Positions 1 through 9,853 of a DNA stretch of 38,234 nt are shown here, one piece after another (positions within the stretch are counted from its first letter, which is position 1; each line of letters starts with the position of its first letter). Where the stretch lies: contig NZ_JACICC010000016.1 in assembly GCF_014195635.1 (NCBI RefSeq), forward strand, positions 1 to 38,234, written 5' to 3'. The position numbers and the translations under genes are program-made. The DNA is from Pseudochelatococcus contaminans. Lineage in GTDB: Bacteria; Pseudomonadota; Alphaproteobacteria; Rhizobiales; Beijerinckiaceae. Below the pieces are notes generated by a model. The model made no database searches. It was not told the origin of the DNA and saw nothing but the letters and a program-made list of their open reading frames with translations.

Positions 1-294
1 GTGGATGCCCGCACGCACTTCGCCGAGTATGGCTTCAAGGAAGGCCGTTCGGCCAACACGCTCTTCGATCCGGCTGACTATCTGGCCGCGAACGCAGACG
101 TTGCGGCTGCTGGCGTCGATCCGCTGGCGCACTACAACACCTACGGCTGGCGCGAAGGCCGGGTGGCATCGTCCGAGTTCGACGCCAACGCTTATCTGGC
201 AGAGAACGCGGACGTGGCTGCAGCAGGCATCAACCCGCTGACGCACTACCTGCAGTACGGCATCTACGAAGGCCGCGAGATCCACGAAGTCTGA
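1..294 (+). CDS. C-terminal fragment of a tandem-repeat protein (partial at left edge)
   Basis: The reading frame is open from the first base, so the true start lies outside the window; the GTG at position 1 is probably internal. The 97 visible residues consist of a repeat with a 38-residue period: the Phe-Asp that opens one unit is at residue 22 and the next at residue 60. Each unit has the pattern Tyr-Leu, Asn-x-Asp-Val-x-x-Ala-Gly, Pro-Leu-x-His-Tyr, Tyr-Gly, Glu-Gly-Arg. An incomplete unit precedes them and the last one ends six residues before the stop. Similar repeats occur in large secreted or surface proteins of alphaproteobacteria, often with RTX-type calcium-binding regions, but no such region is visible here. 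A strong terminator follows. The function is unknown; a surface or secreted role is inference. Confidence 0.75.
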   Translation: MDARTHFAEYGFKEGRSANTLFDPADYLAANADVAAAGVDPLAHYNTYGWREGRVASSEFDANAYLAENADVAAAGINPLTHYLQYGIYEGREIHEV

Positions 295-318
295 GATCGG
301 CCGATAATCTGAACAAGG

Positions 319-347
319 AAGCGGGCCTTTCGGCCCGCTTCTGCTTT
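319..347 (+). terminator. Intrinsic terminator after the repeat protein
   Basis: A perfect 9-bp GC-rich stem (319-327 with 332-340) encloses a 4-base loop and is followed by a short T-rich tail. It lies 25 bases after the stop of the repeat protein and separates it from the next gene. Confidence 0.85.
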
Positions 348-387
348 TACAGCTTGTGGCAGTCAACATCGAAATGAGCAGGTCATC

Positions 388-1584
388 ATGGCAGAGAATC
401 ATGCTGCAACGGATTTGAACACGCGCTATCGCGATCTCAGGACCAGTGCCCAAAAGGCAGCAAAAAGTGGATATGTCGACAAGGCGGGTGAATACTATCT
501 CGAAGCCGCCAGACTATTGGATAACGATCGGGAAGCGCTGCTTTACCGCGCCAGTGCCTTCTCACAGGCCGGGCGAAAGGAAGAGGCGGTCGCCGCTTAT
601 CGCCTTTTGCTCGATCACCACCCGGACTATGCCGATGGCTGGACATGGTATGGCATGGTGCTCAAGCGCGCCGGCAACAATACAGACGCCATAGAGGCGC
701 TGCAAAAATCCCTCTCTATAAGAAGCGACATCGATACACGAAATGCACTTGTCACATTGCTGGCACGGGCAGACCGGAAAAATGATGCCCTTGCGCAAGG
801 CTTCATCAATCTCATCGAAAAGGACCGTCGCAGTACGGAATATTTCAACAGCCAGAACGAGAAGCCGGCTTTGAAGGCGACGGAACCTTTGCGCGCCTAT
901 AACCCTCGGGCGCACGCGAAAAACATCATAGCGTTCTCCTTATGGGGAGATAATCCGGTTTACGTCCATGGCGCCATTCAGAACGCCCGCATCACGCCGC
1001 ACCTCTACACAGGCTGGAAGGCACGTTTCTATCACGATGACTCTGTCCCGGCCGATGCGCTCGAAGAGCTGAGAAGGGCTGGAGCGCAAACCATTCGAGT
1101 TGTCGATCCTGATCTGGCGAGAGTGAAGCCGTTCTGGCGGTTTCTGGCGTCAGATGACCCTCAGATCGATTTTTTCCTGTGCCGTGACGCCGATTCACGT
1201 CTCAACGGACAAGAGCTGATAGCTGTCGAGGAATGGCTGCGCTCGGGCAAGGCGTTCCACATCATGCGCGATCACGTGTATCATATGGAGCTTATCCTTG
1301 CCGGCATGTGGGGAGGGGCCGCCGGCCTTTTGCCATCTATCCGTGAGATTTTGCGCAAGAGCCCCAAGTATTTCGATAACAAGTTCGCGGATCAGTTATT
1401 CCTCGCAAACGAGGTTTGGCCACTTATAAAAGATCACACGCTGACGCACGACACCTATTACCACTTCAACGACGGGCGGGATTTTCCCGCGGCCTATCGT
1501 CTGCCTTATCCAGTTCATGTTGGAGGCGCAGTCAAAAGCATGCCTCATTGGAGAGCAACGGGTGACCAACATCCGCCGGGCTGA
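388..1584 (+). CDS. TPR protein with a glycosyltransferase-like C-terminal domain
   Basis: The 398-residue protein has two parts. Residues about 17-150 look like three to four tetratricopeptide repeats, with alternating small residues and Ala/Tyr/Leu positions and a Trp-Tyr-Gly segment near 87-89. Residues about 178-390 form a second domain opening with Ile-Ile-Ala-Phe-Ser-Leu-Trp-Gly and containing an Asp-Ala-Asp motif (267-269) after a hydrophobic strand, as in the metal-binding DxD of many GT-A glycosyltransferases. There is no signal peptide or membrane segment, so it is probably cytoplasmic. The ATG follows GAGCAGG. By eye the gene is less GC-rich than its neighbours, and it sits beside a repeat surface-type protein. 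A role in glycosylating a surface component is inference; the exact family was not recognised. Confidence 0.75.
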   Translation: MAENHAATDLNTRYRDLRTSAQKAAKSGYVDKAGEYYLEAARLLDNDREALLYRASAFSQAGRKEEAVAAYRLLLDHHPDYADGWTWYGMVLKRAGNNTDAIEALQKSLSIRSDIDTRNALVTLLARADRKNDALAQGFINLIEKDRRSTEYFNSQNEKPALKATEPLRAYNPRAHAKNIIAFSLWGDNPVYVHGAIQNARITPHLYTGWKARFYHDDSVPADALEELRRAGAQTIRVVDPDLARVKPFWRFLASDDPQIDFFLCRDADSRLNGQELIAVEEWLRSGKAFHIMRDHVYHMELILAGMWGGAAGLLPSIREILRKSPKYFDNKFADQLFLANEVWPLIKDHTLTHDTYYHFNDGRDFPAAYRLPYPVHVGGAVKSMPHWRATGDQHPPG

Positions 1585-1664
1585 ATTTTGCGTGCTCCTT
1601 GACAGTCCGGGGAATGCGGCCCATCTCATGCGGCAGATTGCAACGGCCAGGGAGTTGAACAGCC

Positions 1665-1970
1665 ATGCAGTGTCCGGTGGACAACCAAACGCTGATGATG
1701 ACCGAACGAAACGGGGTCGAGATCGACTATTGCCCGAAATGCCGGGGCGTCTGGCTGGATCGGGGCGAGCTTGATAAAATTCTGGAGCGCTCGTCCCAGC
1801 CGCCGCAACAGGCGGCGCAGTTCATTCCGCAGCGCGAACAGCGCGAGACGCGGCGTGAAGAGTATGACGTGTCGCAAGATCGTCGGCGCAAGGATGAGGA
1901 CGAATACAAGCATCGCGACGGAAAGCCGAAGAAGCGCGAAAGCTTCCTCAGCGAATTGTTCGATTTCTGA
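1665..1970 (+). CDS. Small zinc-ribbon protein (zf-TFIIB type)
   Basis: This 101-residue protein starts with a TFIIB-like zinc ribbon: Cys3, then Cys23 and Cys26 in a Cys-Pro-Lys-Cys-Arg-Gly-Val-Trp-Leu-Asp-Arg-Gly-Glu-Leu-Asp block typical of the zf-TFIIB family (Pfam PF13453). The fourth ligand position, residue 6, is Asp rather than Cys, which I recall as a common variant in this family. The rest is a charged, Arg/Lys/Glu-rich, probably disordered stretch ending in a hydrophobic Phe-rich tail. The ATG at 1665 is preceded by GGGAG. The next gene begins 3 bases after its stop, so the two are probably cotranscribed. The family has no firmly assigned biochemical role. Confidence 0.85.
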   Translation: MQCPVDNQTLMMTERNGVEIDYCPKCRGVWLDRGELDKILERSSQPPQQAAQFIPQREQRETRREEYDVSQDRRRKDEDEYKHRDGKPKKRESFLSELFDF

Positions 1971-1973
1971 CGC

Positions 1974-2798
1974 GTGCCTGTCGCATATTCGGCTGTCGGT
2001 TTTGAAGTCTGCCACATAGACCGGCCGGACGACCCGCGGGTCGAAGCCTATGTGAGCATCCGCGAACGTGATCTCGTTGGCCGCGAGGGCAGGTTCATCG
2101 CCGAGGGCGAGACTGTGCTTGCGGTCCTGTTGCGGCAGAAGCTGCATGCGGTCGAGTCCGTGTTCGTGCTGGACAAGCGCCTGCCGCATATCGCCCACCT
2201 GCTGCAAGACGTGCCTGCGACCGTGCCGCTTTATGTCGCGTCTCGTGAGGTGATGGACGCCGTTGCCGGGTTCCCCATTCATCGCGGCGTGCTTGCTGTT
2301 GGCAGGCGGCGGGAGCAGGGGGAGGCTGCGGCTTTTCTTGCGGCATTGCCGGAGCGGGCGCTTGTCGTCGGCTTTGTCGGCCTTGCCAACCACGATAATG
2401 TTGGTGGCATCTTCCGCAATGCAGCAGCGTTCGGGGCGGATGCTGTGCTGCTCGATGATACGAGTTGCGATCCGCTTTATCGAAAAGCGATCCGTGTTTC
2501 TGTGGGCGGGGCTTTGTGCGTGCCGTTTTTCCGTGAGGCATCAGCTCATGCGCTGGTCGATTTGCTAACGGATGCAGGGTTTTCCGTGCTGGCGCTCAGT
2601 CCGCGCGGCATGGATACCTTGTCTGCGCTTGAACCGCCCCGGCGGGCGGCGCTGCTATTGGGAACCGAGGGGCCGGGCTTGCCCGATGATGTGCTGGCTC
2701 GCTGCCGCACGGTTTCGATTCCGATGCATGGGACGTTCGACTCGCTGAACGTGGCCACGACCAGCGGCATTGCGCTGCACCATTTGGTCAGCCGTTAA
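1974..2798 (+). CDS. SpoU/TrmH-family RNA 2'-O-methyltransferase
   Basis: The 274-residue protein has the SPOUT fold of TrmH-type enzymes that transfer a methyl group from S-adenosylmethionine to a ribose 2'-OH of tRNA or rRNA. An N-terminal RNA-substrate-binding-like region (about 15-110) precedes the catalytic domain. All three family motifs are visible: motif 1, Asn-His-Asp-Asn-Val-Gly-Gly-Ile-Phe-Arg-Asn (139-149); motif 2, Leu-Gly-Thr-Glu-Gly-Pro-Gly-Leu (229-236); and motif 3, Asp-Ser-Leu-Asn-Val-Ala-Thr-Thr-Ser-Gly (256-265), containing the knotted cofactor loop. The start is GTG, 3 bases after the zinc-ribbon gene. The last 11 bases overlap the convergent HD gene. The exact RNA target cannot be read from the sequence. 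Confidence 0.93.
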   Translation: MPVAYSAVGFEVCHIDRPDDPRVEAYVSIRERDLVGREGRFIAEGETVLAVLLRQKLHAVESVFVLDKRLPHIAHLLQDVPATVPLYVASREVMDAVAGFPIHRGVLAVGRRREQGEAAAFLAALPERALVVGFVGLANHDNVGGIFRNAAAFGADAVLLDDTSCDPLYRKAIRVSVGGALCVPFFREASAHALVDLLTDAGFSVLALSPRGMDTLSALEPPRRAALLLGTEGPGLPDDVLARCRTVSIPMHGTFDSLNVATTSGIALHHLVSR

Positions 2799-3393
2799 AA
2801 GCAGCCTCGAACGTGGCGAGAAACCGTGTCTTTGCCGTTTCGGCGTCCCACGGCTGCAGGAACGTTTCGCCGTCATGGGGAAGGGGAAGCGGTTTGCCGA
2901 AAAAGCCGCGCGCTTCATCCAGCCCGAACCCGGCGAGGCGCGTTGCCTCATAGAAGGCTGCGGCCTGATCCGCGCGCTTGATCGCCTTGGCTATGGATGC
3001 GGGGGGGTGTGGGGGCAGGCCAAAACGGATATGGATCGCCGCCAGCAGGCGTTTTTCAATATCCTTGTAGCCGTCGCCCAAGACCGCCTTGAAGGGGGAG
3101 ATGATGTCGCCAACGACATATTCTGCCCCATCGTGCAACAGCACTGCCAGGCGCGCATCGCGCGGCAGTTCAGGATCGACGGCTTGTGCAAATTGCGCCA
3201 CCAGCAGTGTGTGCTGGGCGACGGAATAGATATGCGGCCCCAGCGTCTGGCCGTTCCAGCGCGCGACACGGGCAAGGCCGTGGGCGATGTCTTCGATCTC
3301 GACATCCAGCGGCGAGGGATCGATAAGGTCGAGCCTGCGGCCGGATAGCATGCGCTGCCACACGCGCGGCGGTTTTGGGGAACGCGGGGCCAT
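2788..3393 (-). CDS. HD-domain phosphohydrolase (YfbR-like)
   Basis: This 201-residue protein carries the metal-binding signature of HD-superfamily phosphohydrolases: His61 in Gln-His-Thr-Leu, the His-Asp pair at 87-88 followed by Gly-Ala-Glu-Tyr, and a distal Asp at 142. The arrangement resembles YfbR-type 5'-deoxynucleotidases, but substrate specificity is inferred only from similarity. It is the last gene of the argG-ygfZ-tag operon and starts 2 bases after the tag stop. The frame extends upstream to 3447 inside tag; I chose the ATG at 3393 because it fits tight operon spacing and begins just before the conserved region. Its 3' end overlaps the convergent SpoU methyltransferase gene by 11 bases. 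Confidence 0.85.
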   Translation of the reverse strand: MAPRSPKPPRVWQRMLSGRRLDLIDPSPLDVEIEDIAHGLARVARWNGQTLGPHIYSVAQHTLLVAQFAQAVDPELPRDARLAVLLHDGAEYVVGDIISPFKAVLGDGYKDIEKRLLAAIHIRFGLPPHPPASIAKAIKRADQAAAFYEATRLAGFGLDEARGFFGKPLPLPHDGETFLQPWDAETAKTRFLATFEAAFNG

Positions 3394-3395
3394 GA

Positions 3396-4010
3396 TCAGG
3401 GGCGCGGTGCTTCGGCCAGCGCGGCGCATCTGGCGTGGCAACAGCAATCGACCATGTGATCGTTGACCATGCCGACCGCCTGCATGAAAGCATAGGTGAT
3501 GGTGGGGCCGCAGAACTTGAAACCTGCCTTTTTAAGCGCCTTCGACATTTTCTGCGAGGTTTCGGTTTCCGCCGGAACGTCCGCCCGGTTACGGAAATGG
3601 TTGACGACCGGGCGGCCATCGACAAAATCCCACAGGAAATCGCTGAATGAGCCACGCTCCTGAATCGCCAGCCACACGCGGGCGCTTTCAATGGTGCCGG
3701 TGATCTTGGCGCGGTTGCGGACGATGCCCGTGTCCTGCATCAGTGCTTCAACCTGAGCAGCATCGAAACGCGCGATGATTTCGGGGTTGAAATCGGCGAA
3801 GGCTGCGCGGAAATTCTCGCGCTTGCGCAGAATGGTGATCCACGACAGGCCAGCCTGAAAACCATCCAGGATCAGCTTCTCGAACAGTGCCCGGTCGTCG
3901 TATTCCGGCACGCCCCATTCGTCGTCATGGTAGGCGACGTAAAACGGATCGACACCCGGCCACAGGCAGCGGGCCTTGCCATCGTCATGCAGCCGGACAA
4001 AATCGCTCAT
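3396..4010 (-). CDS. tag: DNA-3-methyladenine glycosylase I
   Basis: The 204-residue enzyme removes 3-methyladenine from alkylated DNA as the first step of base-excision repair. The zinc-snap ligands of the Tag family are present: Cys15, His28 (in Tyr-His-Asp-Asp-Glu-Trp-Gly), His185 and Cys189. The base-stacking Tyr (27) and the signature Gln-Ala-Gly-Leu-Ser-Trp (52-57) are also there. The residue matching E. coli Glu38, which contacts 3-methyladenine, is Asp49 here. The start codon overlaps the ygfZ stop in an ATGA arrangement (4007-4010), indicating translational coupling. It is the third gene of a four-gene operon beginning with argG. Confidence 0.95.
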   Translation of the reverse strand: MSDFVRLHDDGKARCLWPGVDPFYVAYHDDEWGVPEYDDRALFEKLILDGFQAGLSWITILRKRENFRAAFADFNPEIIARFDAAQVEALMQDTGIVRNRAKITGTIESARVWLAIQERGSFSDFLWDFVDGRPVVNHFRNRADVPAETETSQKMSKALKKAGFKFCGPTITYAFMQAVGMVNDHMVDCCCHARCAALAEAPRP

Positions 4011-4876
4011 GCGGCACCGTCCTCGCCGGGAAAGACGAAGGTGGCGAAAGCAGGCTTGTCGAGCGTCAGCGCTATGCCATCCGCCGTGATCGGCTCGCCG
4101 GCGGCAATCGCTTCCGCGGCCCGGTCGAGACGCAGACTGGCCAGCGCGCGGCCCGGCGCGACCGAGCCGATGCGGCCGGAAACCTTGGTGCTAGTCAAGA
4201 CATCCGCGCCCGCTGCCGGGGCATCGCCGGTGAAGGTCACGGGCACGATGCGGGTGCGAGCGGTCTTGCGGTGGTGCATGCGCGACACGACTTCCTGCCC
4301 GACATAGCAGCCCTTGTCGAAAGCCACGCCCTGCAACTGGTCCATCAGCACCTCATGTGGGAAGGCGTCGCTCCACGGATAATCCTTGCCGCCTTCCGGC
4401 ACACCCAGCCCGATGCGATGCGCGTGCCAACTGGCCGCGGAATCGCCGAGCGCCGTAAGGGTTGCGCGATCCGCGATGATCCGCGTGCCGAGCGCGGCAA
4501 GGCGCGGGTCGGTGAAAGTGATGCCTTGCACGTCCGGGGCATTCTCATCGCCCCACACGACGCCCACGCCCAAGGACTCCGAGAGATCCTCGACGGTTAC
4601 TTTGGCGCGCAGCTTGTAAAAGCCGAGACGCTTGGCCAGTGCGGCAGCCTGATCGCCTGCGACATCGAGTAGATAGCCGCCGCCGTTTTCTTCCGGAACG
4701 GCGACGGCAAGGCCGTCGAACAGGATCTTTCCTTGCGGGGTCAGCAGCCCGAACCAGCGCGCCTCGCCGGGCGCGAGATTATCGACATGGCTGGTGACAA
4801 GGTTTTGCAGAAAGTGAGGGGCTTCTTCTCCCGCCACTTTCACGACGCCCCTGTCCGCAAGGAAGGATACCGGCAT
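4007..4876 (-). CDS. ygfZ: YgfZ/GcvT-family tRNA-modifying / Fe-S assembly protein
   Basis: The 289-residue protein belongs to the folate-binding YgfZ family, related to the aminomethyltransferase GcvT, which supports assembly or repair of certain Fe-S enzymes. The family hallmark Lys-Gly-Cys-Tyr-x-Gly-Gln-Glu is present at 188-195, with the conserved Cys at 190. The N-terminal GcvT-like region includes Phe-Leu-Gln-Asn-Leu-Val-Thr (22-28), matching the tetrahydrofolate-binding part of the fold. Its ATG lies 3 bases after the argG stop with no clear Shine-Dalgarno sequence, so translation probably depends on argG. Its stop overlaps the tag start. Confidence 0.93.
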   Translation of the reverse strand: MPVSFLADRGVVKVAGEEAPHFLQNLVTSHVDNLAPGEARWFGLLTPQGKILFDGLAVAVPEENGGGYLLDVAGDQAAALAKRLGFYKLRAKVTVEDLSESLGVGVVWGDENAPDVQGITFTDPRLAALGTRIIADRATLTALGDSAASWHAHRIGLGVPEGGKDYPWSDAFPHEVLMDQLQGVAFDKGCYVGQEVVSRMHHRKTARTRIVPVTFTGDAPAAGADVLTSTKVSGRIGSVAPGRALASLRLDRAAEAIAAGEPITADGIALTLDKPAFATFVFPGEDGAA

Positions 4877-4879
4877 GGA

Positions 4880-6112
4880 TTATTGCCCGAGCTTGCGCTT
4901 GCGCTGCGCCAGCGTGCGCAGCCGGAGCGCGTTGAGACGGATGAAGCCTTCGGCATCGCGGTGATCGTAGGCGACCGCGCCATCCTCGAAGGTGACGAGA
5001 TCCTGATCGTACAGCGAGAACGGGCTCTCGCGGCCGACGATGTGCACGCCGCCCTTGTAGAGCTTCAGCCGCACCTGGCCGGTGACGAATTCCTGGCTGG
5101 CGTCGATGAGCTTTTGCAGCAGCTCGCGCTCGGGCGAGAACCAGAAACCGTTGTAGATCAGTTCGGCATATTTCGGCATCAGCTCATCCTTGAGGTGCGC
5201 CGCGCCGCGATCGAGCGTGACCTGCTCGATGGCACGGTGCGCGTACCACAGAATGGTGCCGCCGGGCGTTTCATACATGCCGCGCGACTTCATGCCCACG
5301 AAACGATTCTCGACCAGATCCAGCCGGCCGATGCCATTCTCGCCGCCGAGCTTGTTGAGCTTGGTCAGCAGGGTGGCGGGCGACAGCTTCTCGCCGTCGA
5401 TGGCGACGGGGTCGCCCTTTTCAAAATCGATGGTGATGTAGGTGGGCTTGTCCGGCGCGGCCTCGGGGGAGACGCTGCGCGAGAACACGTATTCCGGCAC
5501 TTCGTCTGCCGGGTCTTCCAGCACCTTGCCCTCGGACGAGGTGTGCAGCAGGTTGGCGTCGACGGAGAAGGGGGCATCGCCGCGCTTGTCCTTGGCGATC
5601 GGAATCTGGTTCATCTCCGCAAACTCGATGAGCTTGGTGCGCGAGGTCAGATCCCACTCGCGCCACGGGGCGATGACGGTGACGTCCGGCTTGAGCGCAT
5701 AATAGCCCAGTTCGAAGCGCACCTGATCGTTGCCCTTGCCGGTCGCGCCGTGGGAAACGGCGTCCGCGCCGGTCTTTTCGGCAATCTCGATCTGCTTCTT
5801 GGCAATGAGCGGGCGGGCGATGGACGTGCCAAGCAGGTAAAGGCCCTCATACTGGGCATTGGCGCGGAACATCGGGAAGACGTAATCGCGGACGAACTCC
5901 TCGCGCAGATCCTCGATGAAGATATTCTCGGGCTTGATGCCGAGGAGCAGGGCTTTCTCGCGCGCGGGCTCCAGTTCCTCGCCCTGGCCGAGATCGGCGG
6001 TGAAGGTCACCACTTCGGCCTGGTAGTTGGTCTGCAACCACTTCAGGATGATCGAGGTATCGAGGCCGCCGGAATAGGCGAGCACCACTTTTTTCACGCG
6101 CTTGTCAGTCAT
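4880..6112 (-). CDS. argG: Argininosuccinate synthase
   Basis: The 410-residue cytosolic enzyme condenses citrulline and aspartate, using ATP, to make argininosuccinate in arginine biosynthesis. The N-type ATP pyrophosphatase P-loop Ala-Tyr-Ser-Gly-Gly-Leu-Asp-Thr-Ser lies at 12-20. Further family blocks are [11 protein letters not shown], Ala-Pro-Trp-Arg-Glu-Trp and [13 protein letters not shown]. Length is normal for the family. It is the first gene of the argG-ygfZ-tag-HD cluster and is divergent from aroA, with about 200 bases between the two genes. The ATG at 6112 is preceded by a weak GGA. Confidence 0.98.
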   Translation of the reverse strand: MTDKRVKKVVLAYSGGLDTSIILKWLQTNYQAEVVTFTADLGQGEELEPAREKALLLGIKPENIFIEDLREEFVRDYVFPMFRANAQYEGLYLLGTSIARPLIAKKQIEIAEKTGADAVSHGATGKGNDQVRFELGYYALKPDVTVIAPWREWDLTSRTKLIEFAEMNQIPIAKDKRGDAPFSVDANLLHTSSEGKVLEDPADEVPEYVFSRSVSPEAAPDKPTYITIDFEKGDPVAIDGEKLSPATLLTKLNKLGGENGIGRLDLVENRFVGMKSRGMYETPGGTILWYAHRAIEQVTLDRGAAHLKDELMPKYAELIYNGFWFSPERELLQKLIDASQEFVTGQVRLKLYKGGVHIVGRESPFSLYDQDLVTFEDGAVAYDHRDAEGFIRLNALRLRTLAQRKRKLGQ

Positions 6113-6277
6113 GAGTCCGGTCCGTTGGGCGGGCGCGACACGGGAGCCCGCGATTTCTGCGACTATAAAGACCGTGGATTAGCACGCAAGCCGGCATATG
6201 CAACACCGCACCGCGCAAACGCGTCATTGTTTCCGCAGATGACGCGTCGCGCCGCGTCTGCTAGGAGGCTTTGGCAT

Positions 6278-6304
6278 ATGGAGTTGTCCGAAGCCTTTTG
6301 TTGA
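6278..6304 (+). CDS. Eight-codon leader mini-ORF upstream of aroA
   Basis: A perfect AGGAGG (6263-6268) lies 9 bases before an ATG at 6278 that opens an 8-residue ORF (MELSEAFC). Its TGA (6302-6304) overlaps the GAGGA ribosome-binding site of aroA, and the preferred aroA ATG lies 12 bases further on. This layout suggests translational coupling or a leader peptide. The peptide has one Phe and no Tyr or Trp, so a classical aromatic-amino-acid attenuator is not supported, and I see no terminator hairpin between it and aroA. Function is inference. Confidence 0.4.
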   Translation: MELSEAFC

Positions 6305-8289
<1,985 letters not shown>

Positions 8290-8334
8290 TGAAGCTTTTC
8301 AAGGCACTAAGGAGTCGCCTGAATCTGCACGCAC

Positions 8335-8937
8335 TCACGCTGCCGGTTGCTTTTCCGCCGTTTTCGCTTCATCGCCCGCCCGCGCCTCGACGAGCGTGAC
8401 GAGGTCCGAAGCCACGGCTTCGATCCGTTTGCGCAGCAGCGCATTCTCGCGGATGATGTCTTCCGGCTTGGGAGCGTTGGGCGAGTTGCGACGCAGGAAG
8501 TTCAGGCTGACATTGGCGTTCGTCAACTGCACCTGAAGCTTCTCAATAGTCGTGGCCTTTTCGTCGCGATCTTGCGTGACAGTCGCGTTCACGGTTTTGA
8601 GTTCGGCGTTTTCCGCCGTCAGCCGCTCGATGGCCTCTCTCAGGTCTAGCAACTCGCGGCTTCTCGCGGCGTCTTCCTTGCCCATTTCGCCGCGCGTCCG
8701 GGCGTGTGCCTCGCGCTCCCGCACAAGCTGGCGTTCGAGCTTGCGCGCCTCCACGGCTCCTTCGGCGCGGACATAATCCATCTGCGCCGTCAGTTCCTCG
8801 ATGGAAATCGGGAATTGCGCCATGAGCCTGTGGCGTGCCAGACGGCTGGCGCGGGTGTTGACGCCGGGCAGGATCATCAGCGCCAGCACGGCTGCCGCGA
8901 GAAAGCCGGCGGCGAAAATAAGAGCGGTTTCGAGCAC
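8335..8937 (-). CDS. Membrane-anchored coiled-coil protein of unknown function
   Basis: The protein of about 200 residues has one N-terminal transmembrane segment, rich in Ala, Leu and Phe and ending in Met-Ile-Leu-Pro-Gly. A long charged helix-forming region follows (roughly residues 50-140), with heptad-like Leu/Ile spacing and many Glu, Arg, Lys and Gln, predicting a coiled coil. The C-terminus is Ala/Glu/Lys-rich. I do not recognise the family. The start is uncertain: a TTG at 8955 gives six more residues but has no Shine-Dalgarno sequence, while the GTG at 8937 has GAGA 7 bases upstream. It converges on cmk and lies about 70 bases downstream of the EipA-like gene, which is on the same strand. 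Confidence 0.75.
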   Translation of the reverse strand: MLETALIFAAGFLAAAVLALMILPGVNTRASRLARHRLMAQFPISIEELTAQMDYVRAEGAVEARKLERQLVREREAHARTRGEMGKEDAARSRELLDLREAIERLTAENAELKTVNATVTQDRDEKATTIEKLQVQLTNANVSLNFLRRNSPNAPKPEDIIRENALLRKRIEAVASDLVTLVEARAGDEAKTAEKQPAA

Positions 8938-9006
8938 GTCGGTTCTCGCGGTCAATGAACGGTGAAACGGCCTCCGGTCAGATGGAGGCGTTCGGCCGGC
9001 AGGAGA

Positions 9007-9678
9007 TCAGAACGGGTTCCAGGTCGATTGGGGCGTAAACTTGAGGTAGCCGATGTTAATGCCAAGCTTGAGGCCGACACCCGTGCGAATCGGTACAAGG
9101 ACGACATCCTGCCCCGGCTGGCCTTTGCCCGCCAGCGCCGAGACCGCAAATCCGGCCACGATATAGGCGGAGCCGTCGACACCGGCGAAACGCTGGAACA
9201 ACTGCTCAACCGAAGGCAGGTGATAGACGAGGATCATGGTGCGCGTGCCGGAGCCGCCGAAATCCAGCCCGAACGATGGCCCTTGCCAGAACACGGTGCG
9301 CTCGCCCATCGAGCGCGTATAGATCTTGCCCTCGCCGTAGCGCAGCCCGCCGAAAAACGCGCCGGCGGCTTCCTGTCCGAGAATGTAGCCATTGGGCTTG
9401 CCCCAGCGCTCGAACACGTTCTGCACAGCCAGCGCAAGCCCGCGAGACGTTGAGCCGAAGAGGCGATGTCCCGATTCGACGATTTCTTCCGGGTTGAAGC
9501 CGTCGTCATTGTTGGGGGCGGGCGTGTAGCCGGGCGGCGGAGGTTGCTGCGCCAGCGCGGGGCCGCTCGCTGCAAATCCGCCGGCCAACGCCAGTGCCGC
9601 ACCGACACCCGTCAGCAAGTCGCGCCGGTTGGGGGCCAGGGTGCGGGAAGGGGCGCAATCCTTACGCGTCGGTTCCAT
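9007..9678 (-). CDS. DUF1134 / EipA-like periplasmic protein
   Basis: This 223-residue protein has an Arg-Arg-containing signal peptide (Asn-Arg-Arg-Asp-Leu-Leu, 17-22, then a hydrophobic core) with probable cleavage after Ala-Leu-Ala at 41-43, so Tat or Sec export to the periplasm. A Pro-rich linker is followed by a Gly-rich domain matching DUF1134, the family of Brucella EipA. EipA is a small periplasmic beta-barrel protein needed for normal cell envelope and division in Brucella abortus. The family is restricted to alphaproteobacteria, which supports the taxonomic call. A good Shine-Dalgarno sequence (AAAGGA) precedes the ATG. A related envelope role here is inference. Confidence 0.88.
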   Translation of the reverse strand: MEPTRKDCAPSRTLAPNRRDLLTGVGAALALAGGFAASGPALAQQPPPPGYTPAPNNDDGFNPEEIVESGHRLFGSTSRGLALAVQNVFERWGKPNGYILGQEAAGAFFGGLRYGEGKIYTRSMGERTVFWQGPSFGLDFGGSGTRTMILVYHLPSVEQLFQRFAGVDGSAYIVAGFAVSALAGKGQPGQDVVLVPIRTGVGLKLGINIGYLKFTPQSTWNPF

Positions 9679-9853
9679 CTGCTGTTCCTTTCAAGGCGTT
9701 GCCCAAGCCCTTTCCAAAGCTTTCTGCAAAGCTTCTTCCAGGCCTTTCCGAGTTCCAAGCCCCTCGGAAGCCATACCAAATCCGAATGCTTCCGAAACCT
9801 GCGCGTCAAACGTGGCTGTTGCGAGGCGCATTTCGAATCAGGGCATCGCCAGA

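Noticed and set aside
4733-6304. 523-codon plus-strand open frame
   Set aside because: It is antisense to argG and ygfZ. Only its last eight codons coincide with the aroA leader mini-ORF.
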